Shown: piece by piece, positions 46,017-54,993 of the stretch
How positions within the stretch are numbered: position 1 is the first letter of the stretch
Layout of the letters: the number at the start of each line of letters is the position of its first letter
NCBI GenBank assembly: GCA_021604805.1
Contig: BQJR01000003.1
Location: 62,001-126,000 of the forward strand
Source: Planctomycetota bacterium
GTDB taxonomy: Bacteria; Planctomycetota; B15-G4
Direction: 5' to 3'
Length of the DNA: 64,000 nucleotides
Program-made: the position numbers and the translations under genes
Notes under the pieces: model-generated
Seen by the model: the letters and a program-made list of their open reading frames with translations, nothing else
What the model was told of the DNA's origin: nothing
The model's database searches: none

Positions 46017-48221
46017 ATGATGCTCCGCGCCGCGCTGATCCTGTCGCTGACCACTTTCTCGCTCACCGCACAGGACTCCGCGCGAAACGCTGCGGGCCCC
46101 GCGAGAGCGACGCACAACTCTCGGGGCGTCTCACCGACCTCGACTCGCCAGGACGCGAGTCTTGCGCTCGAACGCGACCGACTTCTGTTTGGCGGTGCGA
46201 TCACCCCCATCGAGGGCGGGCTGTTGCGGTCACTGCTCGACGACCTCGATGGCGACCTGCACCTCGACATCGTGCTCACCGATGTGTGGAACAGCGCGCT
46301 GTGGATCACCCCTGGTCTCGGGAACGGCGACTTCGGAACTCCGCGCTCCATGCCGGTCGGAGCGCTCCCGACGGCGCTCGTGAGCGGCGACCTGAACCAG
46401 GACGGTCACACCGACCTGCTCGTCACGAACCGCATCTCCGATGATCTCCACGTGCTGCTCGGTCGAGGCGACGGGCGCTTCGCCGACGCCGTCATCTACA
46501 CGCTTCCGGCCGATCCCTTGGACATTGCGCTCGGCGACGTGGACCTCGACGGCGACCTCGATGTCGTCGTGGCGGCAGCGCAAGTCGACACACTCGTCGT
46601 CTGGCTCAACCGAGGCGACGGCTCGCTGCAGAGCGCTCCCGGTCCCGTCGTCGGCTTTGGCGTGAACGGGATCGACCTCGGCGACTACGACGGCGACGGA
46701 CGACTCGACGTCGGAGCCGTCTCGTCCGACTTCAAGCGCTCGATCTTTCTTCGCGGCGATGGCAAGGGCAGCTTCGTGCGGCCTCAACTCTTCGAGTTCG
46801 GCGCGTTCGACGTGCGCTTCGCACCACTCTCGGGAAGCGGCACGCTCGAGGCCGTGCTCTCCACGGGCGTCGCATTGCTAGTACTCCACGGTCAGCCCGA
46901 CGGAACGCTGAAGATCGGGCGATCCGTCGAGGCCAGCAACGGCGCGTTCCTCCCGCTGGTCGTCGATCTCGACTCGAATGGCACGCTCGACCTCCTCAGC
47001 CTCGACGTCGGGAAAGCACGCGTCGAGGCGTGGCTCGGAACGGGGGGCGCGAGCTTCAGGGCTGGCCCGACATCGTCCGTGCTCGATGGGGAAACCGCAG
47101 CCGTTGGCGACCTCGACCACGACGGCCGACCCGACGTCGTGGTGGGAAGCTACGCCGACGGCATCTCCGTCGCGCTGGGTGCGGACGACGGAACGCTGCG
47201 CACCGGCGACGTGATCGACATCCCCGACCAAATCAACACGGGCGGTGTGGTCGCCGCCGCCGACCTCGACCGCGACGGGTTCCTCGACCTCGTCAAGGGA
47301 GGCTCGTTCGGAGGGGACCTCTGGTTGATGTTCGGGGCCGAGGGCGCGAGCTTCGGGGCGCCGATCCGTCTCGACTCGGCACCGGGTGTCAGGACCATCC
47401 TGACCGAAGACCTGGATCACGATGGCGACCTCGACCTCATCGCGGCGGTCGTCGGCGACCGCGTGCTCGTCTCGCGCAACGAGGGTAAGCGCAGGTTCCA
47501 GCCCGCGCTGGCGTACGTGGTCGACGACTCGCCAACCGACGTGGCGGCGGGAGACCTCGATGGCGACGGAATCCTCGACCTCGTGACCTCGAACGACGGC
47601 AGCGACTCCGTGTCGATCCTCCGCGGCCGCGGCGATGCGACGTTCTTCGAGGCCACGTCCCACCCCGCAGGGAGTCGGCCGATGGCTGTCGAGCTCTGCG
47701 ACTTCAACGCCGACGGGATTCTCGATCTCGCGGTCGTGAACTGGGACACGGACACGGTGACCGTGCAACGAGGCACGGGGTCGGGCTCCTTCTTCGCCGC
47801 CAAGCAGTACGCCGTGGGTCACCACCCCGAGGATCTCGATGTCGCGGACCTCGACGAAGACGGGCGGTCCGACCTCGTCGTCACGACCACGGGCGCGGGC
47901 GATCTCACGCTGCTGCGCGGGGAAGCGGGCGGCGCCTTCTCAGCGTGGCAGACCCTCGCGTCGGAGCTCGTGATCGCCTACGACTCGCTACTCACCGACG
48001 TCGACCTCGACGGGCACGTTGATCTTGTCGCGCTCCCCGGCAACAGCGACAACTTCACGTTACGACTCGGCCGCGGTGACGGTTCGTTCCAAACGGAGTT
48101 GGGGTTCGCAGGCGGGTTCCCGGGAAGCGGCGCGGCTGCGGGAGACGTGAATGGCGACGCCCGCCCCGAGCTCATCTTGCCGCGCCCGTCGGGGTTCACG
48201 GTCCTTCGCAACCGTCCCTGA
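46017..48221 (+). CDS. Secreted FG-GAP/VCBS repeat protein (tandem paralogue)
   Basis: 734 aa from ATG 46017 (a second ATG follows at once). Signal peptide MMLRAALILSLTTFSLTAQ. Same plan as the preceding gene: ERDRLLFGG at the start of the mature part, then repeated DxDGDGxxDL loops and the ending RPELILPRPSGFTVLRNRP. The two arose by duplication and have since diverged. The final 26 bp overlap the end of the phosphatase-kinase gene on the other strand. Function unknown beyond a likely extracellular beta-propeller. Confidence 0.9.
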   Translation: MMLRAALILSLTTFSLTAQDSARNAAGPARATHNSRGVSPTSTRQDASLALERDRLLFGGAITPIEGGLLRSLLDDLDGDLHLDIVLTDVWNSALWITPGLGNGDFGTPRSMPVGALPTALVSGDLNQDGHTDLLVTNRISDDLHVLLGRGDGRFADAVIYTLPADPLDIALGDVDLDGDLDVVVAAAQVDTLVVWLNRGDGSLQSAPGPVVGFGVNGIDLGDYDGDGRLDVGAVSSDFKRSIFLRGDGKGSFVRPQLFEFGAFDVRFAPLSGSGTLEAVLSTGVALLVLHGQPDGTLKIGRSVEASNGAFLPLVVDLDSNGTLDLLSLDVGKARVEAWLGTGGASFRAGPTSSVLDGETAAVGDLDHDGRPDVVVGSYADGISVALGADDGTLRTGDVIDIPDQINTGGVVAAADLDRDGFLDLVKGGSFGGDLWLMFGAEGASFGAPIRLDSAPGVRTILTEDLDHDGDLDLIAAVVGDRVLVSRNEGKRRFQPALAYVVDDSPTDVAAGDLDGDGILDLVTSNDGSDSVSILRGRGDATFFEATSHPAGSRPMAVELCDFNADGILDLAVVNWDTDTVTVQRGTGSGSFFAAKQYAVGHHPEDLDVADLDEDGRSDLVVTTTGAGDLTLLRGEAGGAFSAWQTLASELVIAYDSLLTDVDLDGHVDLVALPGNSDNFTLRLGRGDGSFQTELGFAGGFPGSGAAAGDVNGDARPELILPRPSGFTVLRNRP

Positions 48222-49470
48222 CCAGCCGCTCTCCCAACCACCCCATGCGCTCCTCCAACGTGGTGAGCGCCGGCAACTCGAGCAGTTGCCCCGGCTTGCC
48301 GTGTTCGCGCGCGAGCTTCTCGACCAAGCTCTGGAACAGATACTGCAGCCACGGTTGCGTGGAGCGCACGCCATCGTCGACCAACGGGAGCACGCCCCAG
48401 GGCAGCACGATCACGCGGTCGTAGCTGCGTTGGCGCTCGAGCACGCGCGGGAGGAAGCGCGCGGTGCGGTCGGTGTCGTGGTGGAAGCCGTAGTGGATCC
48501 AGAAGGCGGCGAAGTCGGCGGCGGAGCGATCGGACACGAAGCCGTCGGTGGCGGCGGCCTCGGCGTCGCACTGTTCTTCGTCGAGCTCGAGCAGCAGGTC
48601 GCGCAGCGCGTCGAGATCGAGAGTGTGCAGGTTGAGGCCGCGCTCCAGGCGTGTGCGCATGCCTTCTTCGAGGAAGGGCACGCCGAGTTGTTTGGCGAGC
48701 GCGCGACCGAGTGTGGTCTTACCGGTGCCGGCGGAACCGCTGAGCGCCACGCGTGGCGTGCTCGGCAAGCGCGGCGCGGCGCCTTCCGCAGCGAGCGCCC
48801 ACGGACGTTCGCCCAGCGCGTTGAGCACCGCGCCGGCTTCGGCCAGCAACAACTCGGTGTGACTCGCGGCGGGCGGCGCGAAACGCAGACACTCGTCGAG
48901 CGGCAGACCCAGCGCCGTGCCGAGCAACACGCGGATGACGCCGATGTGCGTGACCGCCACGACCCGCCCCGCCGACGACTGCGTGACCTCGCGCACCCAG
49001 TAGCGACGCAAGCGTTCGGCGGCCTGCGCCAGCGACTCGCCCTCGGGCGGCTGCGCGTGCAAGTAGTCGTCCCAATAGGCGGTCACGCCGGCGGGATCTT
49101 CGGCCGTGATCTGCGCCCAGGTGCGTCCTTCCCAGCTGCCCATGTGTTGCTCGCGCAACTCGGCGCTGCGTTCGAGCGGAACGTTCCACGCGGCCGACAA
49201 CTGCAATCCCAACTCGGCGCAGCGCGACAAGTCGGAACACAGCAAGCGCTCAGGACGCGGCAGTTGCGCCACGCACCAGTTCACGAGGCGCGCGTGTTGC
49301 CGGCGCCCCATGTCGGAGAGCGGCACGTCGAGGTGCCCGCGCACGGGGCGTTCGCTGAAGTGCTCGACCTCACCGTGACGCAGCAAGTGCACGTGCTGCA
49401 CGTGTTCGGACGGCATGATGCCGCGTGTGCGCGCGTCGAAGTCGCCACCGACGGCTTGGCCGCTGCTCAT
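48196..49470 (-). CDS. Histidine phosphatase fused to a P-loop kinase/ATPase, in the B12 operon
   Basis: 424 aa. Residues ~20-225: histidine phosphatase (phosphoglycerate-mutase fold), with LLRHGEVEHF (phospho-acceptor His32), LCSDLSRC, EQHMGSWEG and VAVTHIGVIR (second His175); closest in style to CobC alpha-ribazole phosphatase. Residues ~240-424: P-loop protein with Walker A GSAGTGKT (245-252), FVSDRSAADF and VIVLPWGVLPLVDDGVRS, like the NadR-type AAA_28 kinases, not like CobU. ATG 49470 overlaps the ATPase stop by 4 bp, so it belongs to the riboswitch-controlled operon. It may process a B12 nucleotide-loop precursor; the kinase substrate is unknown. Confidence 0.85.
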   Translation of the reverse strand: MSSGQAVGGDFDARTRGIMPSEHVQHVHLLRHGEVEHFSERPVRGHLDVPLSDMGRRQHARLVNWCVAQLPRPERLLCSDLSRCAELGLQLSAAWNVPLERSAELREQHMGSWEGRTWAQITAEDPAGVTAYWDDYLHAQPPEGESLAQAAERLRRYWVREVTQSSAGRVVAVTHIGVIRVLLGTALGLPLDECLRFAPPAASHTELLLAEAGAVLNALGERPWALAAEGAAPRLPSTPRVALSGSAGTGKTTLGRALAKQLGVPFLEEGMRTRLERGLNLHTLDLDALRDLLLELDEEQCDAEAAATDGFVSDRSAADFAAFWIHYGFHHDTDRTARFLPRVLERQRSYDRVIVLPWGVLPLVDDGVRSTQPWLQYLFQSLVEKLAREHGKPGQLLELPALTTLEERMGWLGERLVRDGCEGP

Positions 49471-50291
49471 GCGTCGGGTTCCGCGTCGGGTGCGCGCGCT
49501 TCGGCGCCGTCACGGTGCAACCACGGCAGCACGTAGACGCGACCGTCGGGCATGGCGCCGTAGTGCAAGTGTTCGCCGTAGACTGGCGCGAGCACTTCGG
49601 GGCGCAGCACCTCGGCGGGCGTGCCGGCGGCGCACACGCGGCCGCCGTCGAGCAGCAACACGCGATCGGCGAACTGTCCCGCCAGCGCCAGGTCGTGCGT
49701 GACGACCAACACGCCACGCCCACCGCGCGCCAACTCGGCGAGACGACTCAGCGTGTGCAGCTGGTGCACGGGGTCGAGCGCGTTGGTGGGTTCGTCCACG
49801 AGCAAGACCTGCGCGGCGCCGGCGAGTGCGCGCGCGAGCAAGGCGCGTTGACGCTGGCCGCCCGAGAGCTGGTTGAGCGAGCGTTCAGCGAAGTCGTCGA
49901 GCTCGGTGTCGGCCAGCGCCGCGTCGACGGCGGTGCGGTCGGCGGCGCCGGGGCGTCGACCGCCCGTCACGTGGGCGTAGCGTCCTCCCATGACGAAGTG
50001 CCGCACGCTCGCGTCGGGCAGACCACGCAAGCTCTGCGGCACACGCGCCAACACGCGCGCGCGCTCCACGAGGCTCAGGTCGCTGAGCGCGCGGCCCGTG
50101 AGCTGCAACTCGCCGCGCGCGGGTTGCAAGCTGCCGCCGAGCAGTTTGAGCAGCGTGGTCTTGCCCGAACCGTTTGGCCCGCAGAGCACGAGCAGCTCGC
50201 CCGCACCGAGGTCGAGGTCCACCCCCGCGAGCAAGGGCGCGCCGCCGGGGTACGCGAAGTGCAGGTCGCGAGCGCTGAGCAGCTTCACCAT
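49467..50291 (-). CDS. btuD: Vitamin B12 ABC transporter ATP-binding protein
   Basis: 274 aa. Walker A GPNGSGKTT (38-46), Q-loop near VPQSLRG, signature LSGGQRQRALLARAL, Walker B VLLVDEPT and H-loop VTHDLALAG: a complete ATPase of the FecE/BtuD class. ATG 50291 overlaps the permease stop by 7 bp. Cobalamin as substrate is inferred from the riboswitch ahead of the operon; siderophore transporters have the same family. Confidence 0.9.
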   Translation of the reverse strand: MVKLLSARDLHFAYPGGAPLLAGVDLDLGAGELLVLCGPNGSGKTTLLKLLGGSLQPARGELQLTGRALSDLSLVERARVLARVPQSLRGLPDASVRHFVMGGRYAHVTGGRRPGAADRTAVDAALADTELDDFAERSLNQLSGGQRQRALLARALAGAAQVLLVDEPTNALDPVHQLHTLSRLAELARGGRGVLVVTHDLALAGQFADRVLLLDGGRVCAAGTPAEVLRPEVLAPVYGEHLHYGAMPDGRVYVLPWLHRDGAEARAPDAEPDA

Positions 50292-51361
50292 TCGTCGACC
50301 TCCTTGCGGTTGCTGATCAGCAACAGGAGGAAGCCGGGCCCGCCGACCAGCGCCATGATCACGCCGGGTTGCAGCGCGCGGTCGCCGAGCCAGGCGCGCT
50401 GCGCCGTGTCGATGCCGAGCATGAAGACGGCGCCGCCGAGCACCGAGAGCGGCAGCAACGCGCGGTGACCGCTGCCCACGAGCAAGCGCAGTCCGTGCGG
50501 CACGAGCAGACCGATGAAGGCGATCTGACCGGCGACCGCCACCGCGGAGGCTGCGGCGAGTGCGGCGGCTGCGATGCACACCGCGCGCACGCGGGCCGAG
50601 CGCACGCCCAGCGCGTCGGCGTCTTCTTCGCCGCCTTGGAGTAGGTCGAGTTCCCAGGCCACGCGCGGGATCACGAGCATCGCGAGGGCGAGCCCGCCCC
50701 ACAGTGTGATGACGTGTTGCGGCGAGCGGTCGTCGAAGGTGCCGAAGGTCCAGGCTTGCAGCGCCTGGCTCACTTGCCAGTCGCTCAACACGGCCCAGGA
50801 GATGAGCGAGAGCAGGCCGGCGATGGCGGCGTTCACCGCGATGCCCATGAGCAACATCGTCGACACGGAGAGACGTCCGCCGCGCAACGCGAGCGTGGAC
50901 ACGAGCAGCGTGGCGCCGAGCGCGCCGAAGAAGCCGCCGAGCGGGATCAGGAACGAGGCGCGCCCTGCATCCGAGAGGTCGACGAGCGCGGCGCCGTAGC
51001 CGCTCAGCGCGAGGATCGCGAGCGTGGCGCCAAGGCTCGCGCCGCCCGTCACCCCGATGATCGACGGCGCGGCGAGCCCGTTGCGGAACACACCCTGCAC
51101 GAGCGCGCCCGAGTACGCCATCGCCGCGCCCACGCCCGCCGCGACCAAGCTGCGCCACAAGCGCAACTCGAGGATCGTCTGTTCGAGACGCGGGAGTTCT
51201 TCGCCGAGGCCGAACACGGCCAACACGCCGCGCCAACTGTAGGCGCTGTCGTGCACGCCGGTGGCGCCCACGCGCACGCCGAGGAACACGAGCACCGGCA
51301 GCGCCAGCAGCAGCGCGGCGCCGAGCAGCGCGGGCGAGAGGCGTCGTTGGCCGGTGATCAC
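50285..51361 (-). CDS. btuC: Vitamin B12 ABC transporter permease (FecCD family)
   Basis: 358 aa from GTG 51361, which overlaps the binding-protein stop by 4 bp. About ten membrane helices with family landmarks LRLWRSLVAAGVGAAMAYSGALVQGVFRNGLAAPSIIG near the N-terminus, LALRGGRLSVSTMLLMGIAVN, QAWTFGTFD and the ATPase-coupling loop GQIAFIGLLVPHGLRLLVG. Forms the inner-membrane channel with the ATPase encoded next to it. Confidence 0.92.
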   Translation of the reverse strand: MITGQRRLSPALLGAALLLALPVLVFLGVRVGATGVHDSAYSWRGVLAVFGLGEELPRLEQTILELRLWRSLVAAGVGAAMAYSGALVQGVFRNGLAAPSIIGVTGGASLGATLAILALSGYGAALVDLSDAGRASFLIPLGGFFGALGATLLVSTLALRGGRLSVSTMLLMGIAVNAAIAGLLSLISWAVLSDWQVSQALQAWTFGTFDDRSPQHVITLWGGLALAMLVIPRVAWELDLLQGGEEDADALGVRSARVRAVCIAAAALAAASAVAVAGQIAFIGLLVPHGLRLLVGSGHRALLPLSVLGGAVFMLGIDTAQRAWLGDRALQPGVIMALVGGPGFLLLLISNRKEVDEW

Positions 51362-52299
51362 CGCGGCAGGGCGTCGAGCTGAGCGCGCAGTTCTTCGGCG
51401 GCCGACAGCATGTGATGACTGGTGGTCGTGTTGAGCCACGAAGGCAGCGCGAGCACGCGCCCCTCGCGCACGGCACGCAACTCCGCGAGGCGCGGATCGC
51501 TGTGCAAGGTCTCGAGCGTGCTGCCGGCGGCGCCCGAGTCGGCGCGACCGACCACGAGCACGTCGGGGTCGGCGGCGAGCAGCTGCTCGAAGCTGAAGCT
51601 CGGGTGATCCACCAAGCCGGCTTCGGCGGCCAGGTCGCGCAAGCCGGCGAAGCGCAGGATCTCGTGGCTGGTCGTCTCGGCGGCGGCCACGCGTCCGTGC
51701 CCGCCGTAGTTGCTGTAGGCCAGCGCGGTGAGGTTGCTGGCGGGCAACGCGAGCAGCGCGTCCACGCGCGCGTCGGTGCGCGCGACGAGCTCGGCGGCGC
51801 GCGCAGGTTCGTGCAACCACGCGCCGAGCTGCGTGATGCGCGTGCGCAGCGTGGCCCAGTCGTTGGCGGCCTCGAGCAGCTGCACGTTCACGCCGGCTTC
51901 GCGCAGGCGCGCGGTCGTCTCGTGGGATTGCCAGGCTTGCGCGACGACCAAGTCGGGATCCAGCGCGAGCACCGACTCGCCGTCGTACTTCTCGAAGCGC
52001 GGGCGCGACAACAGCGCATGCCCCGCGGGCAGCGGCTTCGAGTAGATCAACGCTTGCTCGGGCAGCCCGGCCACGCGCTCAGGCGGGAGCAACTCCACGA
52101 GCAGGTCGAGCACGCCTGAGCTGGCGGGCACCACGCGCTGCGGCGCGCTTGCGGGCGCGGCCGACTCGGGAGCGCGCGACCTCGCGTCGGAGCAGGCTGT
52201 GCCGAGACCGAGCCACAGACCGACGAGCGAGCAGAGAAGGAGACGTCGCCAGCGCGGCGACGCCGAGCGGCCGGAAGCCGACACGGGCAGTGTGTTCAC
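51358..52299 (-). CDS. btuF: Vitamin B12 ABC transporter substrate-binding lipoprotein
   Basis: 313 aa from GTG 52299. Basic start, hydrophobic stretch LLLCSLVGLWLGLGTAC and a lipobox ending LGTAC, so a lipoprotein. Class III binding-protein fold: RVVPASSGVLDLLVEL, LALDPDLVVAQAWQSHETTARLREAGVNVQLL, DHPSFSFEQLLAADPDVLVVGRADS, REGRVLALPSWLN. Its leader is the cobalamin riboswitch at 52330-52460, which identifies the likely ligand. Confidence 0.88.
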   Translation of the reverse strand: MNTLPVSASGRSASPRWRRLLLCSLVGLWLGLGTACSDARSRAPESAAPASAPQRVVPASSGVLDLLVELLPPERVAGLPEQALIYSKPLPAGHALLSRPRFEKYDGESVLALDPDLVVAQAWQSHETTARLREAGVNVQLLEAANDWATLRTRITQLGAWLHEPARAAELVARTDARVDALLALPASNLTALAYSNYGGHGRVAAAETTSHEILRFAGLRDLAAEAGLVDHPSFSFEQLLAADPDVLVVGRADSGAAGSTLETLHSDPRLAELRAVREGRVLALPSWLNTTTSHHMLSAAEELRAQLDALPR

Positions 52300-52329
52300 G
52301 AGAGAGCCTTGCGTCCGAAGGTCGTGGGC

Positions 52330-52460
52330 CGACGACGCGGGTCTTCCGGCTCGCCGCGTCACCGAAGGGCGACGGGGCTCACGGCTGCGGGCCAGCTCCG
52401 GTTTCTCACCGGCATTCCCCCGCTTCGTCGGGGCCGGCGTCACACCGGCCGCCCAGAGAC
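52330..52460 (-). ncRNA. Cobalamin riboswitch
   Basis: The minus strand reads, in order, a GGCCGG/CCGGCC stem, the CCCCGACGAAGCGGGG hairpin, GGGAATGCCGGTGAGAAACCGG, GCTGGCCCGCAGCCGT, GAGCCCCGTCG and GAGCCGGAAGACCCGC. These are the conserved blocks of the B12-sensing aptamer (GGGAA, CCGGTGAGAA-CCGG, CTG-CCCGCA-C-GT, AGCC-GAAGACC). It ends about 37 nt before the binding-protein gene, so it probably lowers expression of the uptake operon when cobalamin is plentiful. Confidence 0.95.
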
Positions 52461-52553
52461 TACGGAATCGCGAGGAGTGAATCGCCCCCGCATCCAGCCG
52501 CCCTCGCTCCGTCGCGCTTCGAGCCGGGCCCAGCCGCTCGCGGAGGCCGCGGC

Positions 52554-52985
52554 TCAGCGGGCGACATCCCAGAAGTCGTGCACCCGCAGCCCGCGAGCGC
52601 GCGGCCGCCAGACGTCGACCAACTCGAGGTGCGCCGGGTGCTCGAGGTACTCCCGGTAGTCGACCTCGTCGAGGAAGCGCACCACGAGCGCCAGATCGAA
52701 GTCGGCCAGCACGCTGTCGCGGCCGGTGTCGAAGTGCTCGCCGATGCTGTAGCCATGGATCACCGAGATCGGCTGCAGCAGGCGATCGCAGTCCCGGCGC
52801 AAGGCGGCCGCGTCGGCAGGATCGTTGAGCTCGAAGAAGACCACGTGCACGAGACGCGCCGAGCGCGCCAAGGGCGCCGGCACCGACACACATCCGAGCC
52901 CCCCGCCCGCGACCATCACGGCGGCCAGGAACGCGCACAGCCGGCGCCCGATGGCGACTCGCCCTCGGAACACCGGCTGTGTCAC
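52554..52985 (-). CDS. Dabb-domain (stress-responsive alpha-beta barrel) lipoprotein
   Basis: 143 aa from GTG 52985 (GTG 52973 is also possible). Hydrophobic start LCAFLAAVMVAGGGLGC with a lipobox GGLGC, then a Dabb domain of ~100 residues: LVHVVFFELNDPADAAALRRDCDRLL, DSVLADFDLALVVRFLDEVDYREYLEHPAHLELVDVW. Dabb proteins are small dimeric alpha/beta barrels of loosely known function. It stands just upstream of the riboswitch on the same strand but is not under its control. Confidence 0.8.
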   Translation of the reverse strand: MTQPVFRGRVAIGRRLCAFLAAVMVAGGGLGCVSVPAPLARSARLVHVVFFELNDPADAAALRRDCDRLLQPISVIHGYSIGEHFDTGRDSVLADFDLALVVRFLDEVDYREYLEHPAHLELVDVWRPRARGLRVHDFWDVAR

Positions 52986-53050
52986 TGCGGGAGACGAAGC
53001 CACTCGGGCCGCGCCTCGTTCAGCGATTCCTGTCGACCGGTACTGGCCGC

Positions 53051-54619
53051 TCAGGGGATCGTCACGCTCAACGCGTTGGAGAGCGCCGCGCCCGAAGGCG
53101 CACCCGCGTCCGTGATGGCCCACTGCGAGTAGATCACCAGCCCCGAGGGCAGCGCGCCGAGGTCGAGCCACGGCAGGGTGATCTCACCCGACGCGTTCGT
53201 GTTCACGAACTTGAGCGCCGAGTAGGGCGCCGGCACCAGCGTGCCACCCTTGAAGTTCACCGCACCCTCGACCACGCCGAGGAAGATCGCCGCGGGCGCA
53301 CTCGGAGCAGCGTTCTTCAAGTTCAACGCGCCCGGTTCACCCGGACCCGCGTCGCCCGTACCGAACAGGATCGGCTCGCCGGCGGAACCGGCCAGAGCGT
53401 TGCCCAGACCGAAGAAGTCGCCTTCGGGGATCACCTTGCGCAGGTCGCCGTTGTTGTGGCGCACGAAGTAGAGCTCGTTGTCGGGGCCGATGCCCCAGGC
53501 GCTGATGCGACCGGAGTTGCCGTTGATCCCGACCGTCTGGTCGAGGTCTTCCACGAGCGCGCTGCCGTCCCAGCGCAGCGAGAACACCTGGCCCGAGACG
53601 TAGTCGGCGTAGAAGTACGAGCCGTCGAGATCCGGGACCGAGTCGCCGCGGTAGACGTAGCCACCGGTGACCGACTGCGAGCCCGCCGGGTTGTAGTCCT
53701 TGATCGGATCGGTGAGCGTGATGTCCGTGCACGAGCAACCGGACAGGCCGGTGCACACGAAGCCCTCGCGGCAGCGCCAGCCGAAGTTCAGCCCCGGCGT
53801 GGTGCCGGCAGCGACGTCTGCGATGGTGCTCGCGCCGACCCAGTCGATCTCTTCGCGCGTGCTCTGTCCCACGTCGCCGATCCAGAGGTCGCCGGTTTCC
53901 ATGTCGAAGTCGAAGCGCCACGGGTTACGCAGACCGAGCGCCCAGATCTCGTCGAGCACGGTGGCCGTGCCCACGAAGGGGTTGTCGGCCGGGATCGCGT
54001 AGGGCGTGCCGCCGTCGACATCGAGACGCAGCATCTTGCCGAGCAGCGTGGTGCCGCTCTGCGCGTTGCCGCCGGCCGCGTGACCGGTGCCGGTGTCGTT
54101 GCCGCCGCCGCCGTCACCGGTGGCGATCCAGAGCATGCCGTCCGGGCCGAAGGTCAGCGCACCACCGTTGTGGTTCGACTGCGGCTGACTGAACGTGATG
54201 ATCTGCAGCGCGCTGCTCGCGTCGGCCTTGAGCGGGTCCGTTGCGTCGCGCGTGTAGCGCTCCACCACCGTGCTGCCGCCCGTGTTCGTGTAGTTGACGT
54301 AGAAGTAGCCGTTGCTCTCGTAGTCGGGGTGGAAGGCCAAGCCGAGCAGACCGCGCTCGTTGGCGCCCGAGTTCACCTTGCCGTTCAGGTTCAGGAAGGT
54401 GGAGATCGTGGTGTTCGAGGTCAGGTCGAAGATGTGGATGTCGTGCTGACGTTGCTCGACCACGAAGAGGTAGTCGTCGTGCCCGGGGGCGGCGCGAATC
54501 TGGGTCGGATTCACGAACTCGCTGGTGAGCAGGATGTTGCGGAACTCACTCGACTGCGCGACGAGCGGTTGCGCGAGCGCGGCGCCGAGCAGCAGGCCGA
54601 CGATGGAAACGAACCTCAT
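53051..54619 (-). CDS. Secreted PQQ-type glucose/sorbosone dehydrogenase-like protein
   Basis: 522 aa from ATG 54619. Signal peptide MRFVSIVGLLLGAALAQPLVA. A six-bladed propeller of the soluble aldose dehydrogenase (GSDH) family follows: FVNPTQIRAAPGHDDYLFVVEQ, NERGLLGLAFHPDYESNGYFYVNYT, NHNGGALTFGPDGMLWIATGDGGGGNDTG, WALGLRNPWRFDFDMETGDLWIGDVGQSTREEID and GGYVYRG. The last ~110 residues (FGLGNALAGSAGEP to SNALSVTIP) are the C-terminal module seen in other secreted proteins of this window. Substrate is probably a sugar or polyol; the C-terminal module may mediate sorting. Confidence 0.92.
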   Translation of the reverse strand: MRFVSIVGLLLGAALAQPLVAQSSEFRNILLTSEFVNPTQIRAAPGHDDYLFVVEQRQHDIHIFDLTSNTTISTFLNLNGKVNSGANERGLLGLAFHPDYESNGYFYVNYTNTGGSTVVERYTRDATDPLKADASSALQIITFSQPQSNHNGGALTFGPDGMLWIATGDGGGGNDTGTGHAAGGNAQSGTTLLGKMLRLDVDGGTPYAIPADNPFVGTATVLDEIWALGLRNPWRFDFDMETGDLWIGDVGQSTREEIDWVGASTIADVAAGTTPGLNFGWRCREGFVCTGLSGCSCTDITLTDPIKDYNPAGSQSVTGGYVYRGDSVPDLDGSYFYADYVSGQVFSLRWDGSALVEDLDQTVGINGNSGRISAWGIGPDNELYFVRHNNGDLRKVIPEGDFFGLGNALAGSAGEPILFGTGDAGPGEPGALNLKNAAPSAPAAIFLGVVEGAVNFKGGTLVPAPYSALKFVNTNASGEITLPWLDLGALPSGLVIYSQWAITDAGAPSGAALSNALSVTIP

Positions 54620-54993
54620 GGAGTCACTCCAGGTGAACGGTAGCGGGCGGGAGAGCTGCTCGTCGCGGGGAAGACTCGGGGTCGGGAGACGCGACGAAAC
54701 GATCGGGGAAGGATACCACGCGTTCGTGCGCGCACCGCGCTGAGCAACGCTCGTCGAAACGCTGCCTGCGCTGCGGACGCGAGCGCTCTGTCGACCTGCG
54801 AGCGGGCGCCGCGCAGCCTGGGTTCTCCGTCCCACACGCCGCGCGCCTCCAGCGTTGCCGCGCCCCACCACGCCGCGACTCTCCCAGCCGACACCCAGCG
54901 CTGACCTGCGCCCTGCGCCCGCAGAGCGCGCCTCGACCCGCGAATGCGAGGGGCCGCTCAAGCAGCCCGGCCTCTCCAGCCGAAATCAGTGGG
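54620..54993. other. 374-bp divergent intergenic region
   Basis: Between the dehydrogenase and subtilisin genes. TACCGT lies 17 nt before the dehydrogenase ATG and could be its -10. No convincing promoter for the subtilisin gene, no RNA gene and no repeat were seen. Confidence 0.4.
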
